A program made the position numbers and the translations under genes. A DNA stretch of 64,000 nucleotides from Cotesia glomerata (taxonomy: Eukaryota; Arthropoda; Insecta; Hymenoptera; Braconidae), in assembly GCF_020080835.1 (NCBI RefSeq), contig NC_058164.1, forward strand, positions 26,141,270 through 26,205,269. Direction: 5' to 3'. The notes under the pieces were generated by a model that saw only the letters and a list, made by a program, of their open reading frames with translations, searched no databases and was not told where the DNA came from. Numbering within the stretch: the first letter of the stretch is position 1; the number at the start of each line of letters is the position of its first letter. Positions 24,627 through 39,600 of the stretch are shown piece after piece.

Positions 24627-27600
24627 CCAGTAGATTCGGATATAAGTAGTACGTGCTTTCCTGAGTGTATAGACCGACAATTGTTATCGACGTGTCCACC
24701 TGAATATTTTAAACGATGAAGAGACCTCACCGGGTTATTGAACCGTTATAGCTTTTGAGGAAAATCTGATGCATTGGAAAAAATCGGGAGTAAATTTTCA
24801 CGAAGGAATAAATTTGTGAGTGAAAAAATTATCTATATTATAAAGAGAATGAGAATAATTTTGTGTCCATATATAATTAAGAAATTACCTTGTATCTTGT
24901 GAAATATTGACATTTTTAAAGATATAAGCTCATCCCGATGTTACACTCATCGAGACCTTTCATTTGAGTACCCACATCAATTTTTCATATATTTCATATA
25001 TTTATGTATATTATATATATGTATATATGAAAAATATATCAAAAATGCATGTGGGTACTCAAATAAAAGCTCTTGATGAGTGTAACATCGGGATGGGCTT
25101 ATATCTTTAAAAAAATCAATATTTAAGAAAGTACAGTGCATTTTAACAAATATCTTGTGAACTATTGACATTTTTAAAGATATAAGCTAATCCCCATGTT
25201 ACACTCATCAAGACCTTTCATTTGAGTACCCACATCATTTTTTTATATATTTCATGTATATATATGAAAAATATATGAAAATGCATGTGGGTACTCAAAT
25301 GAAAACTCTTGATAAGTGTAATATCGAAATGAGCTTATATCTTTTAAAATGTCGATATTTAAGTAAGTACAGTGCAATTTAACTAATATTGTGTGAACTA
25401 TTAATATTGTCATAGATATAAGCTCATCCTAATGTTACATTCATCGAGACCGTTCATTTGAGTACCCACATCAATTTTTCATATATATCTCATATATTTA
25501 TATATATTATATATATGTATATATGAAAAATATATCAAAAATGCATGTGAGTACTCAAATGAAAGCTCTTGATGAGTGTAACATCGGGATGAGCTTATAT
25601 CTTTAAAACCATCAATACTTAAGAAAAGATAGTGCAGTTTAACAAAATTCATTATTTCATAAAATAAACTTTTATTTATTTATATTTCACAAGTCACATA
25701 GTGACTGCAAGGTTTATAAAAAAATACTCTAAAAACTCCCAAAGAAAAAAAATTTTATCAGTCTTTTAACCTAACGCTAACTAAAAAATGCTTGGGCGGA
25801 TAATCAGTAAAGTTTCTCGCAAAAGGCGTCCTGGAGTTTGTTCTCAAGTAAAAAATTCCTCTCGTCCTCGGATCCGTGGCGAATCCCATGACAGCGTCCT
25901 TTTTCCAAGTACAACTTCTCAAGTTAGGCCGCCATCTTAGGCACCGAGTGGCTGGGAATCCCCACGGGTTATTTATCGACTCCACGTAGTAGCGCCAGGC
26001 TCTATTGTGGCTGCAGACAACTGATTTAACATTTTTCCAGTTATTATTGCCAGTAACCACCTTTTTTACAGAATTATACGCACTTATCTCCCAAAAACAA
26101 GAAATTTTTATTGAAAAAATATGAATTTGAGTCTGAATTTAAATAGTGCTCTTTAAATTTATAAAACAAAACTAATTCAAAAGAAATCATATCAATTGTT
26201 CATTTTTTTTCTCAGAGATCTTGCTTACAAGATTAAAAACAAAATTCTTCAATTTTTCGCTCGAAAGTAATTTTTAAATAACTTTTTTCAATTAAAAAGT
26301 GCGTATAACCCCAAATCTAACTATCTTATACCTAAATCTACAATTAGTGACAGCAAAGTCGCCATTTTGCCCACTTACGATTTTAAAATGACGATTGTAA
26401 CAAAACTAACCAAAAAACCAACTTTTTTTTGCTTTTATCCTGACTAACTAATTTGAATTAAGAAAAATTAACCAAAAAAATAAGTAAAAACTCACTGTAA
26501 TGCCGGAAAATCCTGTACATGCCCATCGCAATGAAGTTAGCAGCAGTGCACCCAGGTTGAAGCGGCCGTCCGTCATTTGGATAGAAGTCAGCGTGGCCAA
26601 TCGGCGAAGGAAACCCAAAAATCCCTCCGTCAGTATGGATGACGTCCACGAAAGTAGCGTCAGATGGCGCCAGGTGTCCCTCGGCTCCTTTGTCCATGTA
26701 AAGTGGGTAGGCCGCGTCAAGGCCCGTTATTCTGCCAACCTAAACAAACAAAAACAGAGAATAGAGGGTCTAGTTTAGATAAAATTAGTTACTTAGGTAA
26801 AATCTATCACAACCTTTCACCTTTCGAGGTCCTAAGGCCTTTCCCATGAACCCGGCGACCTCAGCGCCCAAACTGAACCCGATCACGTGTAACTTTGGAA
26901 GCTTTATCGCGTTGTTTAGTTCCAGCCATTTTGCCATTTCTGCTACATGAGAACCGACCCTACGGGTGTTTTTTACCGCTGTTACGTACCACGGCATGGC
27001 GGAAAGGCGCCCCCACTCTACTAGGATGACGTTGTACTTCCCGCGCTTTAGGTACGCTGGAATTAAGTAAGGTTATGTAATTTATAATGCAGTTTTGATT
27101 AGTCAATAAAATGTTTATAATTATTTAATGAGTAAATTTATCGGAAATTTCCTCAAAAATGTTATTAATTAATTTTAAGAAAAAAGTATTTCTACGTATT
27201 ATTTTTTTATAGATATTCTTTACACTAAGAGGGCACTTGGATCTCCTTTGGTGACTGAATTTAGAAGTACGTTTAAATGCGCGGGAACTAGACTGTGAGG
27301 ATATAAATTTAAAAATGTAGTTTAAAGGAGAGGAATTAATATAAAAAGATAATTTGCATATTCAAAGCAAAAAGTAATATAAATTTACCAACCGTTGAGA
27401 ATGGCTCTGGCGCTGTCTCCAGTAGCTTGCTCAGCGTATCCGTGAATGTAAAAAACTGTCGGATTTAGTGGCTCGAAATAACTCTTTTCCAAGCTTGACT
27501 TTTCGAACGTTAAGAGTTGCGGGCGTGTTGGGTTTTTTCTGTTTAATTCAATGGAACCTTTTTTATTTTATTACGTTGAAAGTTATCGTATGAATTTGAA

Positions 27601-30600
27601 TTAGATAAAAAAGTTCATTTAATTTTCTAAATTGAATATTACGTTTAAAAAAAAATATTTAATCTAGTTAATGGTACCTTGTATAAAGATGGTATTGAAT
27701 ATCACGATTTAAATCCACAGAGCAGCAAAATCCGCATGTACCAGTTGGTAATGGGGAGATATGAATACTTGATTCAGCAACTGTAGTATTTAAATAAAAT
27801 TAGGTCATTTTATTTACGTTTGAGTGAGCTTACTAGTCAAATAACTTTATAATCGATAGAAATTACAACTGTTATCTTTTTGCAGGTTTATGTTTTTAAA
27901 TTGATGAAAAAATATGTAGGACTGATATTAAAAATAGTTTGATGAGTTCATATCTTGGAATTTTAGAGAAAAAATCATTACTGGGTAAAAATCAGTAGCA
28001 GCTGATTATTTTTTCGACAAATCAGCTAAAATTTTTCGACTTAAATAGGCATTAAGAGAGAAGATTATTTGCGTCTACCTAGATCTAATTGTTGTATGTA
28101 TGAGAACTCTTTTCTTCTGCGTGTTCTCTTTTCTTGATGCCGAAATTACAAAAGCTGAAAATTTTGAATTATTCCGTAGTTTGTGCTATGATTATTATTT
28201 ACAAAATTATTGATTTGCTGTATTAAACGTTGATCGCTATTATTGAATATTGTTGCGCTTTTTATGATACTAATATTATTTAACAGCATTATTAAGACAT
28301 TATTTTGTTAGCTACTAAAATAAAAGACCCCATTAATGGCACCTTTAACCCCTATTAGTGGCACTTTTTCTTTCAATGAAAAAATTTTCTACTTGGAATA
28401 AAAATTAAAAATTTTTTTGATCAAAAGGTCTTAAAGATTAGAAATAATATATTTATTAATGAAATTAATGATTTAATTAATTGCATAAGTACCAAAATCA
28501 AAGTATGTGTCAGTAATAGGGTCCTCGCCACTAATGGGGTCTTTTACCCTACAATTATTTTCTTCATTTAATGTATTACAAATTCTGTTTTCTGTAAATT
28601 AATTATAATGCATTCTTGATGATAGTTTTGAGGGAGCTCGCACAGAAAAAAAAATTTACTTGAATCAAGTAAACAATTTTGAAGAATTTCATCGTCTTGA
28701 TTTGAGTAGAAAAATTCTGAAACCAAGAAATTTTTCTTGACTTAAGTAAATCTTACTTGATTGAAGAATTTTTTGTCTTAATTCAAGATAATGAAACTTT
28801 TCAAAATCATTTTCTTGGTTCAAGAATTTTCATCTTGATTCAAATTAAATTTTTAACTTCCCGCTAAGAAAATTGAAATTTTTCAAAAATCGGGAAGTTA
28901 TTGTTTTTACCCCGTTTTTCGAAAATCGAGTTTTCATCAGATCTCGACATTTTGAGGTCCTAGGAAGCTTCCCTGATTATTCCCGCGATGGTGTCCGTGC
29001 GGCTGTAAGTATGTGGGTGTGTGTGTGTGTGTGTGTATGTATGTAAACCTCTTATAACTTTTGAACGGCTCGGCCGATCGGATCGAAATAGGTGGCGATT
29101 CAAAGAGTATCATTGCCATTAAATTTCGTGAAAATTTGAATCGATTGGGTTCGCTGGATTTTGAGAAATCTCAAAAATAAAATTTTCAAAAAATCGTTTT
29201 CTGGGAATAACTTCTAAACGGCTTTACCGATCAATTCCAAAAACTAATCAGCTCTTGAGGTTAAAAAACCACGTCGATTGCCACCAGTCCCATCAAAATC
29301 GGTTGATTCGTTCGAGAGTTATCGAAAACGAAAAATTTCGATACAAGTGTTTTTTTCACATAACTTCGAGATTTCTTTTTGGATCATTTTTGACGAAATG
29401 GAATAATTATTAGAGCCTAAAAAAATCACGTCAATCGCCACCAAGAACGTGAAAATTGGCTGATTGGTTCGTGAGTTATCGTTGTCGAAAAAATTCAGAA
29501 GAAGTAAATTTTTCAAATTTCTCCAAGATTTTTGGTTCGATCAGTTTGTGTTCTAAAGTATATCATAGATTCTGAAAAAGTGCGTGGAATACTGCCAACC
29601 GCGTAAAAATCGATTCATTCATTTAGAAATTATTGCAGTTTGAAAATTCAAAAAATACTGTTTTATTAAACTGCTATCAGACTTTTGAGCTCGAAGAGCT
29701 CAAAAGCATACAAAAGTTATTTCTTTGAGCTCGAAGAGCTCAAAATAACACACAAAATGTATTTTTGAGCTCGAAGAGCTCAGAAACGTCATAGGTGCAA
29801 TTTCAAGCGTTTAGGTATAGAATTGGCGGGAAGTTTAGGGTCAACCGTTTTCCAGATTTTTTTTCAGTGTAGGCTCCAGAATCAAATAAAAATTATTATC
29901 TATCTATCCATCAAAGAAATAATAATTGTTAGCAGCTACCAATTGTAAATAAGTAGCCGCTACTGTTTTTTTTTTTTTTTTTTGCACTAATATCAATTTT
30001 AATTTATTTGAACTTCAAATAAAATTATTTAAGTACTGTCTTATAAAAAAGACCAATTACTTGGCTTACCGAACGGCAAACAAAGAAATATTGCAAAATA
30101 TTAAATAACAAGAATTCTTAATTTGTTTTTTATAAAAAATTGTAAAATCCAAAATTATAAATGCAATTTATGATAAAAAATAATAATGAAATTGTAAAAT
30201 AAAAAGTGTAGTAGCAAATGATAATAAAAACAATGACTGGTCGGTTTGTTGAGCGACATAAATCATTAGATTCTTTGTGGCTCGTGAAACGACTTTCATT
30301 TCACTAAATTTTAATAGCCTTCACACTTAGTTGCACTTTTAAATCATCTTGTACAAACATCCTGCCCATCAGTGTAAATAATAATTATGAATAAAAATAA
30401 AAATAACAATTTAGTCAATAAAAAATCGATCGCGGATTCAATAAAATAAAAATTAATATTGCAAAGGACTATTAAAAAGGATTATTACCTCCCGGGATGA
30501 CTATCAGCCGGCAAAACATCGAAGCGAATAGTGAGGACAACATATCCAAAAATTCACACTTTTAAGCTTGGATTTAAAATTTGGATTATTTTTTAAAATA

Positions 30601-33600
30601 AATAGAATGAAATCCTGAGATATAGAGAGAAATGTTAACTGATCGATGCTTCACGGTAAACTGAATGCAATCGATTGTTCTCGGCGAGTTACGACTGTGT
30701 CTAGTGATCTCTTTAAAGATCGTTAAGTTTTTTGTTCCTGCTAAAACTTTTTCCATTTTCTTTTTTCTAAATCTTTAGTTTCAGCGCCGCTGACTAAGAG
30801 AGTTTAGTTTAGATTTTACACTTGGGTACTTTACGATTTACTATTGACTAGACTATTATTCCTTCCACGATTTTAGGGCAATAAAAAATTAATTTTCTAC
30901 TCGTTTAATTTAAATATTTTTTAGTGGAATAACAATGAGGAATTTTTCAGTAGCTTGGAGCGAATCGATACGATAGCAATCACGTAACTATCTAAATAAA
31001 ATGAATATAAAAATAGAATTCAATAAGGTTCTTTTTATCGAATATTTCATTTAGATTTTCTGATCAGCTATTTTACTTTGTTAAATTAGTTTTCATTCAT
31101 TTTAATAATCACAGTATTTTTGCTGTCAATTGTCCGTTGAAAATTATTGTAAGCGGAGCAATTTAATTTACCTAACGGCCAATTTTATTCAGATTTATTA
31201 CTTCGGTTCTATTTATCCAACCTTAGAATTTAATTAAATTCTTCAATGTTAAATCTAATAGCCATTAAAAAAAAAATTCCTTTAGAAGTATAAATTATGG
31301 AAAAACGCAAAAAAAATTAATTTTTTGAAATTCTTACACTTAAAGTACACTTTAAAACTTCGGAAAGTGTAAATAAAAAATTAATCCTTGGTTTTGATAG
31401 TCTAGATCTTAAAATTTCGTCCGTTGGTAATAATGTGATCTATTTTATTATCTGTCGGTAAAGTTCAAATTTAAATTAGGCGGGAAATTTTTTAATTTTC
31501 AAACTACTTAACATGAATTTCGTTATTTAAATATATATTTAACCTTTAAATTGTCCTGTAAACTTTTTAAAAATTACTTATTTTTAGACAGTTTTTAAAT
31601 TAAAATTTTTTTTAAACAAAAAATTTTTCTAAAAATTTATAAATAAATAAATAAAAAGATTTTTCTTGATTTTGATAGTCTAGATCTTAAAATTTCTATT
31701 TTTGGTAATAAAGTGATTTATTTTACTATCTGTCGGTAAAATAAAATTTAAATTTAAATTAGGCGGGAAATTTTTGAATTTTGAATTACTTATTATGAAT
31801 TCTGTTTTTTAAATATATAATTAATCTTTGAATTGTCTATATGAAATTTTTTTAAATAATATAAAATTTTTTTAGATTCAAGATATTAACAAAATTGTAA
31901 TTATTATAAGTAAATGAATAAATAAATTAATAAAGCTGATTCTTTAAAAGGTCTTCGACATTTTTAACTAAAAATAATTAAAAAACAAACCTATTTTCCG
32001 TAAGTAATAATAATTACCCTCATAATATACCAAATATTAAAATTTCCATGATATATAAAACAAATATAAATGATACGTCTCATGTGACAGATGTTATGAC
32101 TCTGTGGCACGTAACAGGGTGTGGGTTGATATAGAAATTGCAGTAAATGTATACAGTACAAGATTGAGCGCGTCGGGGGCGACTCAAGAGGAGTGGGGAG
32201 AGGGGTGCAATAGAATCATGTAGATAGTGGCGTGATGCTGGCGGATGCTGAGAGTATCTAGGTCAGAGTGGTTGGGGTGGTTTTGTCAGATATTAGGTGG
32301 ATGCGCAAAATATCCCCACTCACATTTTGTCTCCGACTCGACTGTCCCGGCAGATTAAATTTTTGGTTATGTCCGTCTCAATTTTTAAGCGACTATGCTT
32401 TTTATTATTTCGCATTCAGAGCGAGATGTTTAATTCAGAGCTAGACTTATGATAAATCACCGGATGAATTTGGGCGGCAATTTAAGGTCGTGGGTTCTAA
32501 TCCCGACCTAATTTTTTTTTAACTTTCCGCTAAAAAAAAATTAAAAATTTTTGTCTTAGTTTTTAATTGAAAATTTTCAGTTCGAATTTAATAGAACACA
32601 ATCGGTGACGGACAAAAGACCGAGTGCAAGCCACCGTATATTCGGGTGGTTTTCAATATCGAGGTCACTTTCCGAACAGAATAGAACAGAACAGAGTGGA
32701 AAGTGCACTGAAACGTAATACTCATCGAGTAGAGTATAGTTCAGCCAGAAACTAGCTCATGCTCTGATACCGATAGTCCAACTCATCCCCGTCCCAATAA
32801 GGATTCATCATCGGCATTCTAGTTAAAATAATTCCTACACTGTAATTCCGGTAATCTCTTGTAAGTCCAACCGTTTTATACCCGAGCCTATTTAATTACC
32901 ATCCTTTGAAAAAACATGAGATTTTAATCAAACCTGAGATCCACACAAAGAAGTCAAATTTTGAAAACTTCCTGAAAATTTGTAAATTCAATCTACGTAT
33001 CCTAATAATTAATAAAAAAATTAAACAACAGGTTTCCGGGATTTAATTAAATAATTAGGTTTGATAATTGTAAATTTCACATGTAAAAATTCCCGCCAAT
33101 ATTCAAGATTTTTGAAAATCCCGCGGGTTGATATCTTCAATGGCGTCTTCAGATCTAGCAGCTGATTGCTCTCTCTTCAGTTTTAAGAATTTTTCGTTGA
33201 TTATAATTAACTGGTACGGATTTAAACGATTAAATTTTGCAGTTTTATAGATTTAAGCAGTATTAAGGAGATTCACGAAAAGTAGTCAAATTTTTAAAAC
33301 TTTCTGAAAATTTGTAAATTCAATCTACGTAGCCTAATAATTAATAAAAAAATTTTAAAAACAGGTTTCCGGGATTTAATAAAGTAATTAGGTTTGAAAA
33401 TTATAATTTTTACATGTAAAAATTCCCGCCAATATTCAAGATTTTTGAAAATCCCGCGGGTTGATATCTTCAATGGCGGCTCCAGATCTAACAGCTGATT
33501 GCTCTCTCTTCAGTTTTAAGAATTTTTTGGTGATTATAATTAACTGGTACGGATTTAAACGATTACATTTTGCAGTTTTATAGATTTAAGCAGTATTAAG

Positions 33601-36600
33601 GAGATCCACGAGATGTAGTCAAATTTTTAAAACTTTCTGAAAATTTGTAAATTCAACCTACGTAGCCTAATAATTAATAAAAAAATTAAAAAAAAACAGG
33701 TTTCCGGGATTTAATAAAATAATTAGGTTTAAAATTGTAATTTTTACATGTAAAAATTCCCGCCAATATTCAAGATTTTTGAAAATCCCGCGGGTTAATA
33801 TCTTCAATGGCGACTTCAGATCTAACAGCTGATTGCTCTCTCTTCAGTTTTAAGAATTTTTCGGTGATTATAATTAACTGGTACGGATTTAAAAGATTAC
33901 ATTTTGCAGTTTTATAGATTTAAGCAGTATTAAGGAGATCCACGAGAAGTAGTCAAATTTTTAAAACTTTCTGAAAATTTGTAAATTCAATCTACGTAGC
34001 CTAATAATTAATAAAAAATTTAAAAAACAGGTTTCTGGGATTTAATCAAATAATTAGGTTTAAAATTGTAATTTTTACATGAAATGGAGATTCTACCAGC
34101 CGGTATTTGGTTAAGAATTTAATGCAATTAACGATTTAAAAAAAATTTAATTTTCATTGAATTTGATTGAAAAAATAATAAGCTTTCGATTAAAACAATA
34201 GAAAAAGTAGCTTTCCGAACGTATTACGGAAATATTTTAGATTTTTTATAAAAAATCACTCGGAACTTGTGTTCTTTAAAGTCTTGTATTTGACTTGGCA
34301 ATACCGCTTGCGCAGTTACCCAAAGCATAAGTAACCGCGGTTTTTTAAATGCTAGAAGATCTTAGTAATTTTAGTTAGACAGTAAACATAAATAAATTTG
34401 AAGGTTAGGGAACTCTTTTTGTGTTGTCAAGTGTATACCGGTAATTCAGAGTGCCATATTTTTATTAGTCAATAAAAAATTCTTTAGACTAGGAGGGTAC
34501 TTGGATCTCCTTAAGATAATGCCTACACAATAATTCCGGTAATCTACCGTAAGTTCGACCTTTCATACCCGAACGCGTTTGATCAATATTCTTTGACAAA
34601 ACATGAAATAATAATCGAACCAACAGGATTTGAGAGCTGATTTTTAATACGGTTCTTTGGATTGATAAAACAAGACTACTCACAAAAAATCAGGTCAATT
34701 GGTCGTTTCTTTCCCGAGTTACCCTGTTTACACTAATGCAAAAAAAAAAATGTTTTCTATTATTGTTAGATTTAAAGTTAACCTCGTTAATTATACATGA
34801 ATTGTAAACAGCAAACTATAAAATTAGAATTGTAAAACGTAAATAACGTTGATGTAAAATGAAAGCGACTTTATCGTCGTATCGATTACTTGTTGCAAAC
34901 TTTCAATGAATGTTTCTATTAATACCACAATTATTCCTGAAATTGAACGTACATTCGTTAATTATTAATGCGAGACTGTTCATTAACTATCAATTAAAAC
35001 TCACGGTATAAATGAATTTAGATATAAATATATGTACGGAATAAATGAACCGGCTAACAATTAATTAATAATCAGAATCAGTAATCACAAAAGTTTATTC
35101 TGTTTCAGGATAAACTACTCACCAAGTTGGAAGAAAATGAACCGGAGCTCGCCTCTTCCCAGGAAGACGAGGTGAGTTTGTTGTTTACTTAAAAGACCAA
35201 TAATTCTTCTTGTTACATAAGCGAATAATCATTAATAGTTATCGCTGGTGTAAAATTTTCCGCCAACTATTTCATTATTAAGTGTCTTAATTTATATTTA
35301 AAAGCTTCCCGGGACTTTAGAGTTTGCAAGGACGCTTTTTTGTTTCGAACAATAACTATTTTTATTATCAGAGCAATCATAATTATGATTTTTTTATGAA
35401 AAGTGTTGTGCAAGATGATTTATTGTTGAATATCATTAGAGGTGTATATAAGCCCGGAGAATTTAGTGAAGAGATCAGTTAAATTTGTTGAAATGAACGG
35501 ATTCATAATTGTCTGCCTTTTGGGGTGTGCAGTTTTGGCGGTAAGTATTAAAATCGTATAGTTAGTCTGTTACAATAAACCATCAAGTTTAGATGCATAT
35601 TTAACGGCTTCTTATATTTATAACTACTCATTAACCTTAACCAGTATTCCACTACAAATTCTAACAGGTTATGGGCCCAGGAACCTGGTTTGGGTAATGA
35701 GAATTACGAAGACAAGCTTCCAGTTAAAAATTAGCTAGAGTATTAGTCTGTTACAATAAACCATTAGGTATAGTTTATACACAGTAAAAATTTTGGGTCA
35801 ATGCGTCAAAAAATTTTGTGTTAAAAATTTGTATGTTAAATATTTAACACTTTTTTGTGTTATTTGTATTAATTTAACACTTTTCTGTGTTAATTTAATA
35901 TAATAAATGTTAAGTTTACACATAAAAATGTTAAATATTTAACACAAAATTTTTCGACGCAATGACGCAAAATTTTCTACTGTGTAGATGCATACATTAC
36001 GGCTCCTTGTAACTACTAATTCACCTGAACCAGGATTCCACTACAAATTCCAACAATATCTCTAACTATTTAGCCAAAATTTTAATTTTGATCCACAAAA
36101 AAAAAATATTAAGAAATCTTTTTTATAGCAGTACAAATTCTCTACAAAAGAAGTCCGTTATTAATTCTTCAGTATCTCGTATTATTTAAAAGCAATTCAA
36201 TAATTTTCTAGGCGGCCCAAAATCCTGATCAAGGACCACCAAGACCTCCAATGGGTCCACCACCACCGCCAGGAGGTATGCCAGGTGGCGGTGGCAGTGG
36301 TGGAATGAGCGGCGGATTCAGTGCTCAAGCTGGAGGACAAGTCAGTGGACTTGGAGGCGCTGATTCAAACAACGAACGTCAAAAGCGAAGTGCTTCTGAT
36401 ATTGGGGCTGAAAATTTCTTTGCTGAGATTGCTGAGAAACTTTTTCCGAATGGAGGTAATTTTTTATTAGAAAATTCAATGATCATGTTAATTTATGGTT
36501 TTCTGTTAATAGTTATAAACAGAGGTGCAAGAGAGCGCCGCTCTTCACAAGGATGCCAGGGACCTAAACCAGAACCTCCCAAATTCACCAATTTTTGATT

Positions 36601-39600
36601 TAGATTGATGATTTCTTAAATTTTGAAGAAACTTGACCGATTGTTGTACGATATATTGATTATAATCTAGCAATGTTGTGTTATTTTGGTGGCAATAAAA
36701 ATATATTTACAAAAAACACTTCTTGTATCATTATACATAACCTACTTGTCTAATTCATTTAAAATATTTACTATATCTTGTAAGAAACTAAATGAATTGC
36801 TATAATTCCTTTTAAATTAGATTTAAAATTGTAAAATGAACAATTGTACAAAAAATCGCTGTCAAATTGTCATTAGTTTTGTTATAAATGAAGAAAAAAT
36901 GTTAAAACCGACAGGGATTACAATATGGCTGCTGTTTTTGCGACTAACGCCATTAATGACGCGGAGGCGTCATTAACTAAAAAAATTGGCGGGAAATTTG
37001 AAATTATTTAAATTTTAAATAAAAAAAATCGTGAGATTAGATTGAATAACTTGTTAACTCTAAAAAAAAATAATTAATTAATTATATAATTTCCTTTAAA
37101 AAAATAAAAGACGTATCTTGTGTCAAACAATAAATTCCAAGAAAAATTTTTAAAAATCAAATGAAATAATTATAATAAAATTCATTGTTTGCACAAAAGT
37201 AACAATAAAAAACTAATTATTTAGTGTCACCTAATAATTAAACATAATTGACACAGAACAATTTAATCGGAATAATATTTCCTGTCAAAGGATTGAATCA
37301 AAGTAATCTTTGACGCTCAAGGTCCTGGGAAATGAAAACAAAAAAACAAATATGTAATAACCGAGATACGAATCTGATATAAAATTATTGCGTTTTTTAT
37401 ATTTTATATCAGATGTGACAAATTGTGAGTATATAAGACAAGAAAATTGCCACTGGACGTCAGAAATAATTCGAACATGAACGGATTAACAATTGCGCTT
37501 GTCGTAAGCTGCGCAGTCCTTGCGGTAAGTTATTTTTTTCTCGTATTCTCTAAGATTATTATTTTAAATTTATATAAAACTTTCTAGGCTGCACAAATGC
37601 CAAACATTCCTGGAATGCCGGGAGCTGGTGGAGGCGCAGGATTGGGTGGAGGATTTAGCATGGGTGGAGAAATTGGTGGCGGACTTGGTGGAGGTGGTGG
37701 TCCTGGTGGTGGAGCTGGAGCTGGTGCCAAAGCAGGATTTGGATTTGGAGCACAAGCTGGTGCAGGTATGGGAGGAGGCGCTGGAGAAAAAAATAAGAGG
37801 AGCATTGACGACTTTGATATCTTTCCCGAGTCCTTTTATGGCGCTCATGACCAAACTCAAGGTACGAATTTCCAATTGAATCTATGTTTTAAAAAAAAAC
37901 TTTTTCTAATCTTAATTCATTCTTTAGGAATGATGAAAGGAAAGAGAATGGGACGTTCACCTCAAATGCCACCAGGCGGACCCCCACAACTACCAAAAAA
38001 ATTCTAGACTTCTAATATGAATTTATTCGCACGAATGGCACCTATTACCTGATTTATACTGAAAAATGTAGTTGGCAATAAAAATAAATGCAAGCTTAAT
38101 CAAAATCTCCAATTGTTCTTTTTTTTATCAACCCCAATCATTTTTAATAAAAAGATCTAGGTAGATATAATAAAAAAACGGCTTGTTTTTTGTTTAGTGT
38201 GTCATCTGCGTGAACGCAAGAGCAACCATGCAGACAGCGCCATGTGGTCATCGCGTAGTTTGCAGGTAATTTGCTAATCCATATTAAATTAGTTGTAAAA
38301 ATAAGTTATACTTTTAATAACAACTTTTAACTGTTTTTCGCAGACGGTGCTTTGTAAAAACAATACAAATGGCCGTTTCTCAAAGACTGCTGCCCCTAAG
38401 ATGCGTCATCTGTCGGGCTAAAATTCTACGATTGAAACAGACCCTAATTCCTCGCGACGTAAGTCTTAACCTCAATTTTTAGTAAAACTACACCCATATA
38501 AACAATTTTGTTGAAATAATAAGACGGGATAACTGAAAAATATGTTGTGATAACAAATGAGTGTAGTTATAGCAACAAACCCATTAGTTGCATTAACAAA
38601 ATGTTTAAAGTTATACTAACAAACAAGGTTGTTAAATCACAAAATCAATTTATTGCTCTAACAAAATCATTTTGTTGCAATAACAAAACTAATTTATTGC
38701 CAAAATATTTTCCAAATCGACTATAGCTTATTATAGCATATTTTTAAATGTATTCTTAATTCCTATAAAATTTATTTGTTATTCCAACAAATTCTCATTG
38801 TTATTATTACAAATTCTCTTTATTACTTCAACAAATTGTCATTGTTACTCCAACAAATTCTCTTTGTTATTTTAATAGAATAATTTTTCTGTTTCAACAA
38901 AAAAATTTGTTATCAACTTAAAGATTTTGCTGTAGTAAAAAAACTGTTTTGTTTTTGTGACATATCAATAACTTCAATTCCTATGTTAACAAATTCATTT
39001 GTTACTACAACGTATGTTAGGTTATTTTCACAAAATTTTTTTCTGCGTAAAGAATTAAAAATTCCGTGCGCCTGAATATAGAGTTTGCATATATTTTAAT
39101 GCTTATGATATATTTGACCAATCACGATACGAATAGTTTGCAACAAATATTTTTCATCTTAATTTTATTGCAGAAACTAGAATTCAAATTTGCGCGCGCA
39201 AGCGCGCGCCTTGACTATAGCGTTTGCATATGTTTTCGCGCTTATGATATATTCAACCAATCACATCACGAATAAATTGGTTTCACATACATTTCATCTC
39301 TATTTTATTATGAAATTTTTTTGGGTCTTAGTTAATTTTTGAATAATTTTATCGCAGTACTCGATGTCAGGAAAATCATGGGTGCTGCCACAAAGTGCAT
39401 CAGAATACAATATGGGCAGCGGAGTAGGAACAAGCGGAAGCAGTAGATGGTCCAGCGGAAACGTACCAGCATCAGCGTCACTCTACTCAATGGCCAGTGG
39501 ATCGTCCTCCATATCTGGCGTGTCTTCCGTCTCATCAGCGACATCTTCATCAGCAGGAAGTGCCTCCAGCGCCCCGGTTAAGCCCTCGCGCCATCTCAGG

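Noticed and set aside
24403..24730. Minus-strand Tyr-Ile repeat open frames
   Set aside because: Direct translation of the (TA)n microsatellite.
26500..26849. Plus-strand open frames across the lipase exons
   Set aside because: Antisense shadows of exons 4 and 5 of the lipase, which has the catalytic motifs and matching splice phases on the minus strand.
37570..37875. Minus-strand open frames rich in Pro and Ser opposite peptide gene 2
   Set aside because: They are complements of the Gly-rich coding repeat (GGN codons), with no promoter or splice support.
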